From JAFGKM01 sp964413825 (GTDB taxonomy: Bacteria; Ratteibacteria; UBA8468; B48-G9; JAFGKM01), in assembly GCA_964413825.1 (NCBI GenBank), contig CAYPTS010000078.1, positions 1-6,895 on the forward strand: 6,895 nt of DNA. Direction: 5' to 3'. The position numbers and the translations under genes are program-made. This document shows, piece after piece, positions 1 to 6,870 of the stretch (positions are counted from its first letter, which is position 1; each line of letters opens with the position of its first letter). A model generated the notes under the pieces. That model saw only the letters and a list, made by a program, of their open reading frames with translations, searched no databases and was not told the origin of the DNA.

Positions 1-54
1 ATCCTCTTGCAAGGTTACCGACTGGAATGTACAAGCTTTACTCGGCACACTCAT
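1..54 (-). CDS. Start of an unidentified gene, cut by the window edge
   Basis: An ATG at 54-52 overlaps the TGA of the NDH-2-like gene (53-51) in an ATGA junction, and the frame stays open for all 18 codons to the window edge. It reads MSVPSKACTFQSVTLQED. A strong Shine-Dalgarno GGAGG (65-61) lies 6 nt upstream of the ATG, inside the end of the preceding gene. Tight coupling, a good ribosome site and the same orientation make this a likely fifth member of the copA-menA-synthase-ndh operon. The function cannot be assigned from 18 residues. The tail SVTLQED faintly resembles the lead-in to a ferredoxin-type 4Fe-4S domain (S-V-x-L-D-E-x-K-C-x-G-C), as at the front of some iron-sulfur electron-transfer proteins, but no cysteine cluster is visible here, so this is only a guess. 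Confidence 0.6.
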   Translation of the reverse strand, partial: MSVPSKACTFQSVTLQED

Positions 55-1235
55 CTCCTACCTCCCGTTTTGTTTCTCGATGCAATGTCCCGCGCTATGT
101 TTATTTTACTCCTGAAAGGAGCCCTGTACAAACACATAAAATAATGCATAAGAAAACCTATCCATGGATTGACCCTCATTCCCAGCGCCATGCCGGGCGC
201 TCTTCCACTGGAAAAGGGGATGACGTACCCGAGGTCCGCGGTGCGGCACTTAATTAAAACCTTCCCCGATATGCTTCTCATGATGTTTGCCGCCGCGGCC
301 GTTCCCTGTCCCATCGCAAACATGACTGCCATTCTGAGAGGGGTTTTGGAGCCTTTCACATAAAAAGCCGCCGCATCGCCCGCCGCGAAAACCCCGCATC
401 CGGCAGACGCTCCGGAGAGTTTCAGCGTCCCGTCAACGCCAAGCCTTGTCCTGAACCTTGCGGCAGGAACGCCATCCAGGAATTCCGGAACCCGCACCCC
501 GGCGGCCCATATGCACAGAGCGTTGTCTATTTCCATGCCGGAACTCAGAACCACGGTTCTGCCGCTTACGGATTTGAGAGAGGCACCTGAAAGGACGCCT
601 GTTTTTTCCCTTTCAAGTTCCAGCCTGCAGTCCCTGCGCATCCACGGAGGCGAGGCGGTCAATACGTCAGGAGCGGTATCCGCGATTGTCACGCTGTACC
701 GGGCGGAAAGGTTCTCCAGCAGAAACGCCGACGCCGAAGATATTTCAATCCCCGTATATCCCGCTCCTATCACCACGACGTTTACCGGACGCCCCGAAGA
801 AGCGCGGGAAATTATTTCGTTTCTAAGCAGTACGGCGTCGCTTACTGAGTCCAGTTTAAAGCAGTGTCTCTCCAACTCCTTTCTGCCGTGAAAGTCGGTT
901 TCCGACCCGGCAGATATAAGGATGTATTCGTAGTCTGCGGTTTGACTGCCGGCATACGCCCTTTTCCCGGAAACGTCAACCCTGTTTACCCTTTCATTGA
1001 TGAACGCGCATCCATTCCTGCGGCATGCCGCATCCAGAGGGAAACGCAGACTCTCGGGCGCTATCCTGCCGTTCACAACGTCCGGCAGCATGGGAAGAAA
1101 TTCGGAATATGGTTTCGGGTCTATGAGTATCACCTCGAAATCCCGGGACCATAATTTCCTGTGCGCTCCGAAGTAAGACAGGGCGCTAAGCCCCGCAAAC
1201 CCTCCGCCAACTATCACTATGTTTTTTTTGGGCAT
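51..1235 (-). CDS. ndh: NDH-2-like FAD/NAD(P)H oxidoreductase
   Basis: The 394-residue protein has the two-dinucleotide-fold layout of the pyridine nucleotide-disulfide oxidoreductase family and is closest by eye to type II (non-proton-pumping) NADH:quinone dehydrogenases. The N-terminal FAD fold is IVIVGGGFAG (residues 6-15). The NAD(P)H-binding fold is VVVIGAGYTGIE (153-164). The second FAD contact is GVFAAGDAAA (281-290), with GD at 286-287. A membrane-associating C-terminus is plausible: NPWIGFLMHYFMCLYR (356-371) is amphipathic to hydrophobic and followed by basic residues. NDH-2 enzymes are monotopic and pass electrons from NADH to quinone. The canonical AQxAxQQG quinone-site motif is replaced by AVMFAMGQG (303-311), so the acceptor is less certain. 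The start is the ATG at 1235, with GAGGA (1251-1247) 11 nt upstream. It overlaps the synthase gene by 50 nt. A related flavin oxidoreductase with another acceptor remains possible. Confidence 0.8.
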   Translation of the reverse strand: MPKKNIVIVGGGFAGLSALSYFGAHRKLWSRDFEVILIDPKPYSEFLPMLPDVVNGRIAPESLRFPLDAACRRNGCAFINERVNRVDVSGKRAYAGSQTADYEYILISAGSETDFHGRKELERHCFKLDSVSDAVLLRNEIISRASSGRPVNVVVIGAGYTGIEISSASAFLLENLSARYSVTIADTAPDVLTASPPWMRRDCRLELEREKTGVLSGASLKSVSGRTVVLSSGMEIDNALCIWAAGVRVPEFLDGVPAARFRTRLGVDGTLKLSGASAGCGVFAAGDAAAFYVKGSKTPLRMAVMFAMGQGTAAAANIMRSISGKVLIKCRTADLGYVIPFSSGRAPGMALGMRVNPWIGFLMHYFMCLYRAPFRSKINIARDIASRNKTGGRR

Positions 1236-2175
1236 TTTTTATTTTTTCCTCGATTTCCGCAAGCACCCCGCAGGCGCCCTCTTTGTCCGGGAAAATTTCA
1301 CGGAACAGTGTTTCCGCCCGCGCGGTGAGACGCAGTGCCTGAACAAGGGCGGCGGAAACCGCTCCCTTTTCAAGCATCATGCGGTTTATGCGTGCGGCAT
1401 CCCCACGGCGGCAGGCGTCTGCCGCAACAACTTTTTTTATGAAAGATTTTTCCCTGGGCGAACACCGCTCGAGAAGCATTATAAGAGGCAGGGTAACTAT
1501 GCCGTTTGATACGTCGCGCATCCCGCCTTTCTCTCCCGGGGCGGAAACAACGTCGCCGCAGTCGTTAAGCACCTGGTAGGCGGTGCCCAGCAGTTCCCCG
1601 AACCTGCATGACATGGCCGCAGATGCAGCGGAGAATCCCCCGAAGACGGCCCCTGCCCCGCATGCCGCGGAGAAAAGCGAGCCGGTTTTCTTTGCCGCAA
1701 TGGCAAGGTACCGCCTTTTTTTCATGTCAACGCCGCCTCTGGAAAGATGCTGTATTATCTCTCCGCGTATGACCCCGGAAACAGCGGAGTTCATAAGTTG
1801 CATCACCCCGGGCGGTGCGTGCCGCTCCAGGAGTTGGTGGCTCACCGAAAAAAGCAGGTCGCCGTAAAGAATGCCCGTCTTAACCCCGCGGCCTACGTAC
1901 AAAGGCGGCATGCCCCGGCGGGAGGATGAACCGTCGAGTATGTCGTCGTGCACAAGGGTCGCCATGTGCAGAATCTCTATGGCGGCGGCAGTGGCCAGAG
2001 CATCCCTGCCAGGCCTTCCGGAAAACTCAAAGAAAAGTTTTGCCCTTACGTACTTGCCCTTCCCCGCGGAAGATTCCCTGAAAAGTTTTCCGAACGTACC
2101 TGCCCCGCCGCTGAGAGCCTTTTCTATTACTTTTTTCACTACGTCAAGGTTCTTGTCCGCCTTCATCTTCCGCAT
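1186..2175 (-). CDS. Long-chain polyprenyl diphosphate synthase
   Basis: This trans-isoprenyl diphosphate synthase (329 residues) condenses isopentenyl diphosphate units onto an allylic primer, most likely making the menaquinone side chain. The first aspartate-rich motif is HDDILD (residues 76-81), followed by SRRGMPP (85-91) with the diphosphate-binding arginine pair, and YGDLLFS (104-110). The residue five before the motif is Ala72, a small residue as in long-chain synthases such as IspB, rather than the aromatic residue of short-chain enzymes. The second motif is atypical: QVLNDCGD (201-208) has Asn204 in place of the first Asp, and the usual GKxTLP is NGIVTLP (224-230). The start is the ATG at 2175, with GGGGA (2187-2183) 7 nt upstream. 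The ATG at 2166, which forms an ATGA with the menA stop, is an alternative. A frame extension to 2490 lies inside menA and is not credible. Exact chain length (hepta- to nonaprenyl) cannot be read. Confidence 0.88.
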   Translation of the reverse strand: MRKMKADKNLDVVKKVIEKALSGGAGTFGKLFRESSAGKGKYVRAKLFFEFSGRPGRDALATAAAIEILHMATLVHDDILDGSSSRRGMPPLYVGRGVKTGILYGDLLFSVSHQLLERHAPPGVMQLMNSAVSGVIRGEIIQHLSRGGVDMKKRRYLAIAAKKTGSLFSAACGAGAVFGGFSAASAAMSCRFGELLGTAYQVLNDCGDVVSAPGEKGGMRDVSNGIVTLPLIMLLERCSPREKSFIKKVVAADACRRGDAARINRMMLEKGAVSAALVQALRLTARAETLFREIFPDKEGACGVLAEIEEKIKNAQKKHSDSWRRVCGA

Positions 2176-3071
2176 ATAAGTATCCCCGCCGTTGAAAGAG
2201 TAACCAGAACGTGGGTCGTCACGGTCAGCCTGCCCGCAGTTACCATGTCTGCCGTGCCGGTACGCCTGTCGATTATTATACTTAACGCCCTGCCAGCCAT
2301 GGCGTAAAACACCAGGCTGAAAACCGCGGCATAAGGCAGTACTCCGAGTAGTATGCATACCGCGAGAAAAAAAATCGAAGAGACCAATCCGGAAGCGTAA
2401 AGAAACTTCCCGCCGCTTCCCCCCGTCATGGAAACAAGGTTCTTCTTTCCCGCGCGGACGTCTGTAGCGGCATCCGGTATCTCGTTGCACACTATGACGT
2501 TGAAGATGAGAAAACCCGGCACCAGCGAAACAAGAAAACTGTTCAGGGAAAACGCGCCGGCGAAAAGATAGTAACTTCCCATGACAAGACCCGGCCCGAA
2601 CAGAATAAAAATCACCGCTTCGCCCAGCCCTCTGTAGGAAAGTTTAAGGGGTGCTGCGGTGTACTGCAGTGCGAGAAAAATCACTGCCGCCGCCATGATA
2701 AGAAAAACAGGGTCTTTCGTCATGAAGAATACCGCCGCACCTGACAAAACGGCAGTCAGTCCGAACGCCCCTGCCGCCGCCAGCGCCGCCGCGGGAGACG
2801 CCCTGCCGTCAACTATCACTTTTGTGCCGCCGAAAAAAGGCGTTGTCAGCGTCCCGGGCCCGTCGGCTCCGGAAACGTAGTCATAATAATTGTTTGCCGC
2901 ATTGCCTGCCAGGTGCGCCGAGACAACGCCTGCCAGGGCGGTAATGAATTTTGCAGTCGTTACGGGATAACCGCCCCTGTAAGCGAGAGATGCGCCGAGA
3001 AGAAACGGCGCCGCGCTCGCCGGCAGGAAATTCACCCTGACCAAACCGGCAAACGCCTTTAATGCGGCCAT
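2163..3071 (-). CDS. menA: MenA-type prenyltransferase (UbiA family)
   Basis: The 302-residue, strongly hydrophobic protein is an integral membrane UbiA-superfamily prenyltransferase, most like 1,4-dihydroxy-2-naphthoate polyprenyltransferase, which makes demethylmenaquinone. The first Mg-diphosphate motif is NAANNYYDYVSGAD (residues 57-70), matching the N-x-x-N-D-Y-x-D-x(5)-D pattern of MenA except that Asn61 stands where Asp is common. GGTKVI (81-86) matches the MenA glycine-rich loop. The second motif is NEIPDAATDVRAGKKNLV (196-213) with Asp200 and Asp204, very typical of the MenA branch. The rest is about eight or nine hydrophobic segments. The start ATG has GGGAG (3086-3082) 10 nt upstream and lies only 4 nt after the copA stop; the 3' end overlaps the synthase by 13 nt. 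The adjacent tail-forming enzyme supports the menaquinone role. A futalosine-pathway (MqnP) or other aromatic substrate is less likely, because the second motif and loop look like MenA. Confidence 0.85.
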   Translation of the reverse strand: MAALKAFAGLVRVNFLPASAAPFLLGASLAYRGGYPVTTAKFITALAGVVSAHLAGNAANNYYDYVSGADGPGTLTTPFFGGTKVIVDGRASPAAALAAAGAFGLTAVLSGAAVFFMTKDPVFLIMAAAVIFLALQYTAAPLKLSYRGLGEAVIFILFGPGLVMGSYYLFAGAFSLNSFLVSLVPGFLIFNVIVCNEIPDAATDVRAGKKNLVSMTGGSGGKFLYASGLVSSIFFLAVCILLGVLPYAAVFSLVFYAMAGRALSIIIDRRTGTADMVTAGRLTVTTHVLVTLSTAGILICGR

Positions 3072-3075
3072 ATGT

Positions 3076-5334
3076 TCATATCTCCCGTTGGTTGCCGGAT
3101 GCGAGAAGTTTCTTTTTGTTTTTTAACAATGTGGCGTTTGTAACAACGGATACCGAAGACGCTGCCATCGCTATCTCCGCTATGACGGGATGCAAAAGCC
3201 CGATAACAGCCAGCGGGATGGCGACGACGTTGTAAAAAAACGCCCAGAAAAGGTTCTGCCTGATTTTTTTGAATGTTTCCCTGCTTAATATGATTGCGGA
3301 AACAACACCCTCGAGATTGCCTCCCGCAAGTATTATGTCCCCTGATTCAACGGCGATGCCGGTGCCTGTGCCCAGCGCAATCCCTGCGTCAGCCTGCTTC
3401 AGGGCGGGCGCATCGTTGATGCCGTCGCCCACGAAAGCGACCTTCCCTGTTTTCTGCAATTCCGCAATATTTCTGAGTTTATCTTCGGGCATTGCTCCTG
3501 AAAACACCTCCGCAATACCCGCCTGCTTTGCAACGGCCGCGGCGGTTTTTTCATTGTCCCCGGTGAGCATAACCGTCCTGTAGCCGAGTTTTTGCAGGCG
3601 TCCGATAACTTTTTTTGCTTCCGGCTTCAGGGTGTCCGCCATGGCGAGAACGCCGATAACCTGCCTGCCTTTAGCCGCAAGCATGACGGTTTTGCCCTGC
3701 CCTTCCAGTGCGGCCATCTCTTTTTCCGCCGCCGACACGTCTATTTTTTCATCCGCCGCCAGTTTTCTGCTTCCGAGGATAAACCTTTCGCCTTTTATGA
3801 AAGCCTCCACACCCCTTCCTCGCAATGCCCTGAACCCGGTGATTTCGCAGGGCGCAATTCCTTCCTTTTCTCCCGCGGCAACGACAGCCCTTGCCAGCGG
3901 GTGCTCAGAAGCCGACTCAAGCGATACCGCCGTCTTCAGCAGTTCACTGCGGCCGGTTTCCCGGTTTACGGGTATCACGTCGGTCACTTCCGGCTTGCCC
4001 CCGGTCAGCGTTCCCGTCTTGTCAAAAACGATGATTGAAACATCCTTCATCGTCTGCACCGCCTCGCCCCGCCTTATAAAAATCCCCTTTTCCGCTCCCA
4101 TGCCGGAGGCAACCATCAGCACGGTGGGGGTAGCCAGCCCGAGGGCGCAGGGACAGGCTATCACAAGCACCGCTATCGATGCAAAAAGCGCAAGGGTAAT
4201 CCTGCCGCCTGCAGGGTCACTCCCCCCTGGAAAGAAAAAAAACGCCGTTTTAATGCCGAGCATAAACCCCGGGAAAAGCATCCACAGTAAAAACGTCATT
4301 ACGGCAATAACAAGCACGGCCGGCACGAAAACCGACGTTACCCTGTCTGCAAACTGCTGTATGGGAACCCTGCTTCCCTGCGCCTCTTCCACAAGTTTGA
4401 TTATGTTGCTTAAAAACGTCTCTTTGCCCACCTTTTGCGCCTTAACGTATAAAATGCCGTCCTGGTTGACCGTAGCGCCGGTAACGCTGTCGCCATGTTT
4501 TTTTTCAACGGGCATGCTCTCTCCGCTCACCATAGATTCGTCCACGGAACTTTCGCCTTTGGTGACGACGCCGTCGGTGGGAATCTTTTCGCCCGGCCTG
4601 ACAACCATCACGTCGCCGACTCTCAGGTCTTCGGCCGCAACCGTTTTCTCAACTCCTCCCGCAAGAATTACAGCCTGTTTCGCCTCCAGCATAAGAAGTT
4701 TTTTAATCGCCATGCCCGCCCTTCCCCTCGCCCGGGCCTCGACGTACCTGCCGGTAAGATGGAACGCCATAATCATGGACGCTATGGCGGCGTAGTTTGC
4801 CACGGGCAGGAAAAATTTCAGGGGGGCGGTGGCAAAAGCGACTATCGTGCCCAGAAATATCAGAAAATCCATGTTAAATGAAAAGGAACGCGCCGACTTG
4901 AGCGCCGAGCGGTAAGAGGGAAACCCGAAGACAAACAGAACCGGAACCGCGGTGAGAATAAACAAAATATCCAGGATGCGTCCTGCGAAGGGCTGTACGT
5001 GCATACCCATATGAAGCACCATCATGACCGCGGCAGGCAGGGCGAAAATCCATGAACCGGCCGCCCTCTTCAGGGCAACCCGCATTTCACGTATTTCCGC
5101 ATCCCCCTTGCCGGACGTTCCCGGAATCCTTGCGGTATAATCTCCGGCAGATGAAACCGCCTTCAGAATTTCGCCGTCGTCAACCGCAGCGCCTGCCGTG
5201 ACGTAGAGTTTTTTCGCGGGGAAGTTGGCGTAAACGGATTTAACGCCGGGAATCTTCTTTACGGATTTCTCGATGTTTTTCGCGCACGCGGCGCAGTGCA
5301 TGCCTTCTACGTCGAATACTTTTTTCATTGTCAT
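3076..5334 (-). CDS. copA: Cu(+) P1B-type ATPase, copper-translocating
   Basis: This is a complete heavy-metal P-type ATPase of 752 residues from the ATG at 5334, of the Cu+/Ag+ exporting class (P1B-1). Order of elements: one N-terminal heavy-metal-associated domain with GMHCAAC (Cys14 and Cys17); the actuator loop with SGES (270-273, Ser instead of the usual Thr); the intramembrane metal site ACPCALG (CPC 394-396); the phosphorylation site DKTGTLT (Asp438); SEHPLA (476-481) in the nucleotide-binding domain; GDGIND (636-641); and the last two helices with YN (701-702) and MAASS (723-727), the extra residues that define Cu+ specificity. A Met/His-rich stretch HMGMH (108-112) precedes an early membrane segment. 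Residues before 5334 do not resemble the family; ATGs at 5334 and 5328 are the best starts, although neither has a strong Shine-Dalgarno (only GGG 6 nt before 5334). It heads an apparent operon with menaquinone and NDH genes. Confidence 0.95.
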   Translation of the reverse strand: MTMKKVFDVEGMHCAACAKNIEKSVKKIPGVKSVYANFPAKKLYVTAGAAVDDGEILKAVSSAGDYTARIPGTSGKGDAEIREMRVALKRAAGSWIFALPAAVMMVLHMGMHVQPFAGRILDILFILTAVPVLFVFGFPSYRSALKSARSFSFNMDFLIFLGTIVAFATAPLKFFLPVANYAAIASMIMAFHLTGRYVEARARGRAGMAIKKLLMLEAKQAVILAGGVEKTVAAEDLRVGDVMVVRPGEKIPTDGVVTKGESSVDESMVSGESMPVEKKHGDSVTGATVNQDGILYVKAQKVGKETFLSNIIKLVEEAQGSRVPIQQFADRVTSVFVPAVLVIAVMTFLLWMLFPGFMLGIKTAFFFFPGGSDPAGGRITLALFASIAVLVIACPCALGLATPTVLMVASGMGAEKGIFIRRGEAVQTMKDVSIIVFDKTGTLTGGKPEVTDVIPVNRETGRSELLKTAVSLESASEHPLARAVVAAGEKEGIAPCEITGFRALRGRGVEAFIKGERFILGSRKLAADEKIDVSAAEKEMAALEGQGKTVMLAAKGRQVIGVLAMADTLKPEAKKVIGRLQKLGYRTVMLTGDNEKTAAAVAKQAGIAEVFSGAMPEDKLRNIAELQKTGKVAFVGDGINDAPALKQADAGIALGTGTGIAVESGDIILAGGNLEGVVSAIILSRETFKKIRQNLFWAFFYNVVAIPLAVIGLLHPVIAEIAMAASSVSVVTNATLLKNKKKLLASGNQREI

Positions 5335-5340
5335 ATTATA
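5335..5340 (-). promoter_or_regulatory. Candidate -10 box (TATAAT) for the copA operon
   Basis: A perfect TATAAT sits directly before ATGACAATG at the copA start. A transcription start 6-8 nt downstream would fall at or next to the ATG at 5328, which would give a leaderless or nearly leaderless message. The -35 side is poor: the best hexamer is TGCACG at 18-nt spacing, with 3 of 6 matches. A short inverted pair TACC...GGTA with a 12-nt spacer (about 5357-5338) covers the region and might be a metalloregulator site, but it is too short to name. The position after a 160-nt non-coding gap supports a promoter here. Confidence 0.4.
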
Positions 5341-5344
5341 CCCG

Positions 5345-5500
5345 GATTTGCGCAGGTACGTGCAGGAAGAAGCAAAATTTATCATGGAAGAGTTCGGCAT
5401 AACTATCAAGAAATACGGGGAAGGGCTGTATATACACCTTCTCTATCTTTATCCTTCAACGCAAACACGGTTGAGTATCCCTTTTAGGGCATTCTCTCAT
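5345..5500 (+). pseudogene. Possible decayed rimO (radical SAM methylthiotransferase) remnant
   Basis: The gap between brkB and copA has no minus-strand gene, but one plus-strand frame reads like fragments of RimO, the enzyme that methylthiolates ribosomal protein S12, in the right order. The pieces are EEAKFIMEEFGI (about 5366-5401), KKYGEGLY (5408-5431), HLLYLYPS (5435-5458) and SIPFRAFSH (5474-5500). From memory of the family, these correspond to the E-E-A-K...G-(I/V) helix, the T-x-Y-G-x-D-x-Y loop after the QDT motif, the (R)-L-L-Y-L-Y-P strand and the D-I-P-x-Q-H segment. The intervening residues, including QDT, are missing, as is the N-terminal CxxxCxxC cluster, so it cannot be a working enzyme. 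The whole frame opens at 5273 antisense to the copA start and has no start codon of its own with a clear ribosome site. Chance resemblance is possible. Confidence 0.35.
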
Positions 5501-6816
5501 ATGTTTTTCAAAAGCAGGTTCGCAGGAGATTTCTCCGTTATCTCGCTGAACGTTCTAAGGGATTCTTCAATCCTGTTCAATTCCTCCGACTTAACAACCG
5601 GTATGTTACTACTGCCGCTCCCTTCCAGCGCATCGACTACGTATTTTACCGTAAGCATTTCCGGGTCGCGCGCCGGCTGATAAAATATATCGCTTTTATC
5701 CCCCCGTTTGACCTCGGAGATTACCCCGGACTCGAGCAGTTCGTACAGTATGTCATTGACCAGGCGGATTGGAACTTCCAGATTTATCGAGACATCCCGG
5801 GATGTCAGCGGACCGTCTCCCGCGGAGAAATTCTTTACCAGTAGATGCGCTATTCTCAAGCTGACAAGTTTCTTGAATGAATGGCTTATCTGCAGGCAGT
5901 CGCGCTCAAACTCGTACGTTTCCACGTTCTGATGGGCAAATGCAATCTCCGCGCCGAAGAGAACTATCAACCAACTCATTTGTATCCATGCCAGAAGAAG
6001 CGGTACCGCCGCAAAACTGCCGTAAATGGCGCCGTACCTCGCCGCCCCGACCTGGAAAGCAATGTAAACCCACTGCACAACCTGATAGATAGTCCCCGCG
6101 ACTACTCCTCCAAGAACGGCAGATTTGAGGGTTACCTTCGTATTTGGCATAAAACGGTAGATGAAACTGAATAGCAGCCATATAACAATGTACGGAGCAA
6201 GTCTGAACAGGGCAATCACAAACGGCCCCAGGGTGCTCAAGACAGGCACCTTCTGCATTATAACCCCAAGATGGCCTGTTACCATGACAGTTATACTGCC
6301 AGGAATGACCAGAAGGATGGGACAGATAAAAACTATCGCAAGGTAATCGCTGAACTTCCTTCCGAGACTGCGGGATTTCCGTATCCCCCATATCTCGTTG
6401 AACGAATTCTCAATATTGCTCAAGACGCGTATGACAGTCCAGATAAGCAGTATCACGCCGAATCCGGCTATGACACCCCCTCTTGTCTGCTGGAGGAGCG
6501 TATGCGAAAACTGGATAATCTTAGTCATGATTTCCTGCTGTCCATGGAATTTCTCCATTATCTGTTCTTCAAGAACTGTTTCGATACCAAATCCCTTGGC
6601 TATTCCGAAAACCATCGCGAGAACAGGAACTATGGAAAACAGGAAATAGAATGTTAACGACGATGCACGGAGAAAACACTTGTCCTCGTCGAACCCGCGC
6701 AGTGCAAGAATGACGATTCTCAACTGCCGGATAAGAATTGACTTCTTCCGTGAAAAACTTGCAATCTGAATGCGCCAGATATCAACCGTAATAAATCTTA
6801 TGATTTTCTCCAGCAT
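5497..6816 (-). CDS. YihY/BrkB-family inner-membrane protein with winged-helix-like tail
   Basis: The 439-residue protein belongs to the YihY/virulence factor BrkB family, once mislabelled ribonuclease BN; its biochemical role is not settled. About six membrane segments are visible near residues 51-76, 113-135, 158-181, 198-222, 232-256 and 268-294. Family hallmarks include RASSLTFYFLFSIVP (50-64), SNIENSFNEIWGIRKSRS (133-150), the YRFMPNT segment (220-226), and YGSFAAVPLLLAWIQMSW (265-282) followed by LFGAEIAFA. Residues about 310-390 form a soluble tail that looks like a winged helix (SRDVSINLEVPIRLVNDIL then LLESGVISEV and a Y-x-P-A-R-D segment), as in the longer members of the family. The start is the ATG at 6816, with AGGAGG (6827-6822) 5 nt upstream. 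It looks more AT-rich than the genes to its left and is separated from copA by about 160 nt, so it is probably a separate transcription unit. Confidence 0.9.
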   Translation of the reverse strand: MLEKIIRFITVDIWRIQIASFSRKKSILIRQLRIVILALRGFDEDKCFLRASSLTFYFLFSIVPVLAMVFGIAKGFGIETVLEEQIMEKFHGQQEIMTKIIQFSHTLLQQTRGGVIAGFGVILLIWTVIRVLSNIENSFNEIWGIRKSRSLGRKFSDYLAIVFICPILLVIPGSITVMVTGHLGVIMQKVPVLSTLGPFVIALFRLAPYIVIWLLFSFIYRFMPNTKVTLKSAVLGGVVAGTIYQVVQWVYIAFQVGAARYGAIYGSFAAVPLLLAWIQMSWLIVLFGAEIAFAHQNVETYEFERDCLQISHSFKKLVSLRIAHLLVKNFSAGDGPLTSRDVSINLEVPIRLVNDILYELLESGVISEVKRGDKSDIFYQPARDPEMLTVKYVVDALEGSGSSNIPVVKSEELNRIEESLRTFSEITEKSPANLLLKNI

Positions 6817-6821
6817 TTTTG

Positions 6822-6827
6822 CCTCCT
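6822..6827 (-). promoter_or_regulatory. Strong ribosome binding site of the BrkB-family gene
   Basis: A perfect AGGAGG with 5-nt spacing to the ATG at 6816 fixes the start of this gene. Just upstream lie two overlapping symmetric elements, AGAGATCTCT (6837-6846, perfect 10-nt palindrome) and CTCTTTAAGAG (6830-6840), which could fold in the leader or bind a regulator; neither matches an operator I can name. Confidence 0.7.
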
Positions 6828-6870
6828 GACTCTTAAAGAGATCTCTGAAAAAGTGCTTTCACGCCCGACT

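Noticed and set aside
4..15. CTTGCAAGG element resembling half of a MerR/CueR-type operator
   Set aside because: It falls inside the open frame of the partial gene, is only a short symmetric word and lacks promoter elements.
2176..2490. N-terminal extension of the synthase frame to 2490
   Set aside because: It lies inside menA in another frame, is Arg/Gly/His-rich with no family resemblance, and the ATG at 2175 has a Shine-Dalgarno and matches the family's usual N-terminus.
3632..4795. Long plus-strand open frame (387 codons) opposite copA
   Set aside because: It is Ser/Pro/Thr-rich antisense of a fully convincing P-type ATPase frame; long shadow frames are expected from GC-leaning codon use.
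5335..5409. Upstream start of copA at 5409
   Set aside because: The added residues do not resemble the family, and the metal-binding domain normally begins with the MKK segment right at 5328.
5473..5496. Hairpin after the BrkB-family gene (CCCT/AGGG core) as terminator
   Set aside because: The stem is short and interrupted, and no T-run follows on the minus strand.
5906..6391. Second minus-strand open frame of 161 codons within the BrkB-family gene
   Set aside because: Cys/His/Gly-rich composition and full overlap with a recognisable membrane-protein frame mark it as a shadow.
6851..6865. GTGAAAGCAC followed by TTTTT on the minus strand as a terminator of an upstream gene
   Set aside because: The stem has only three base pairs, too weak for intrinsic termination.
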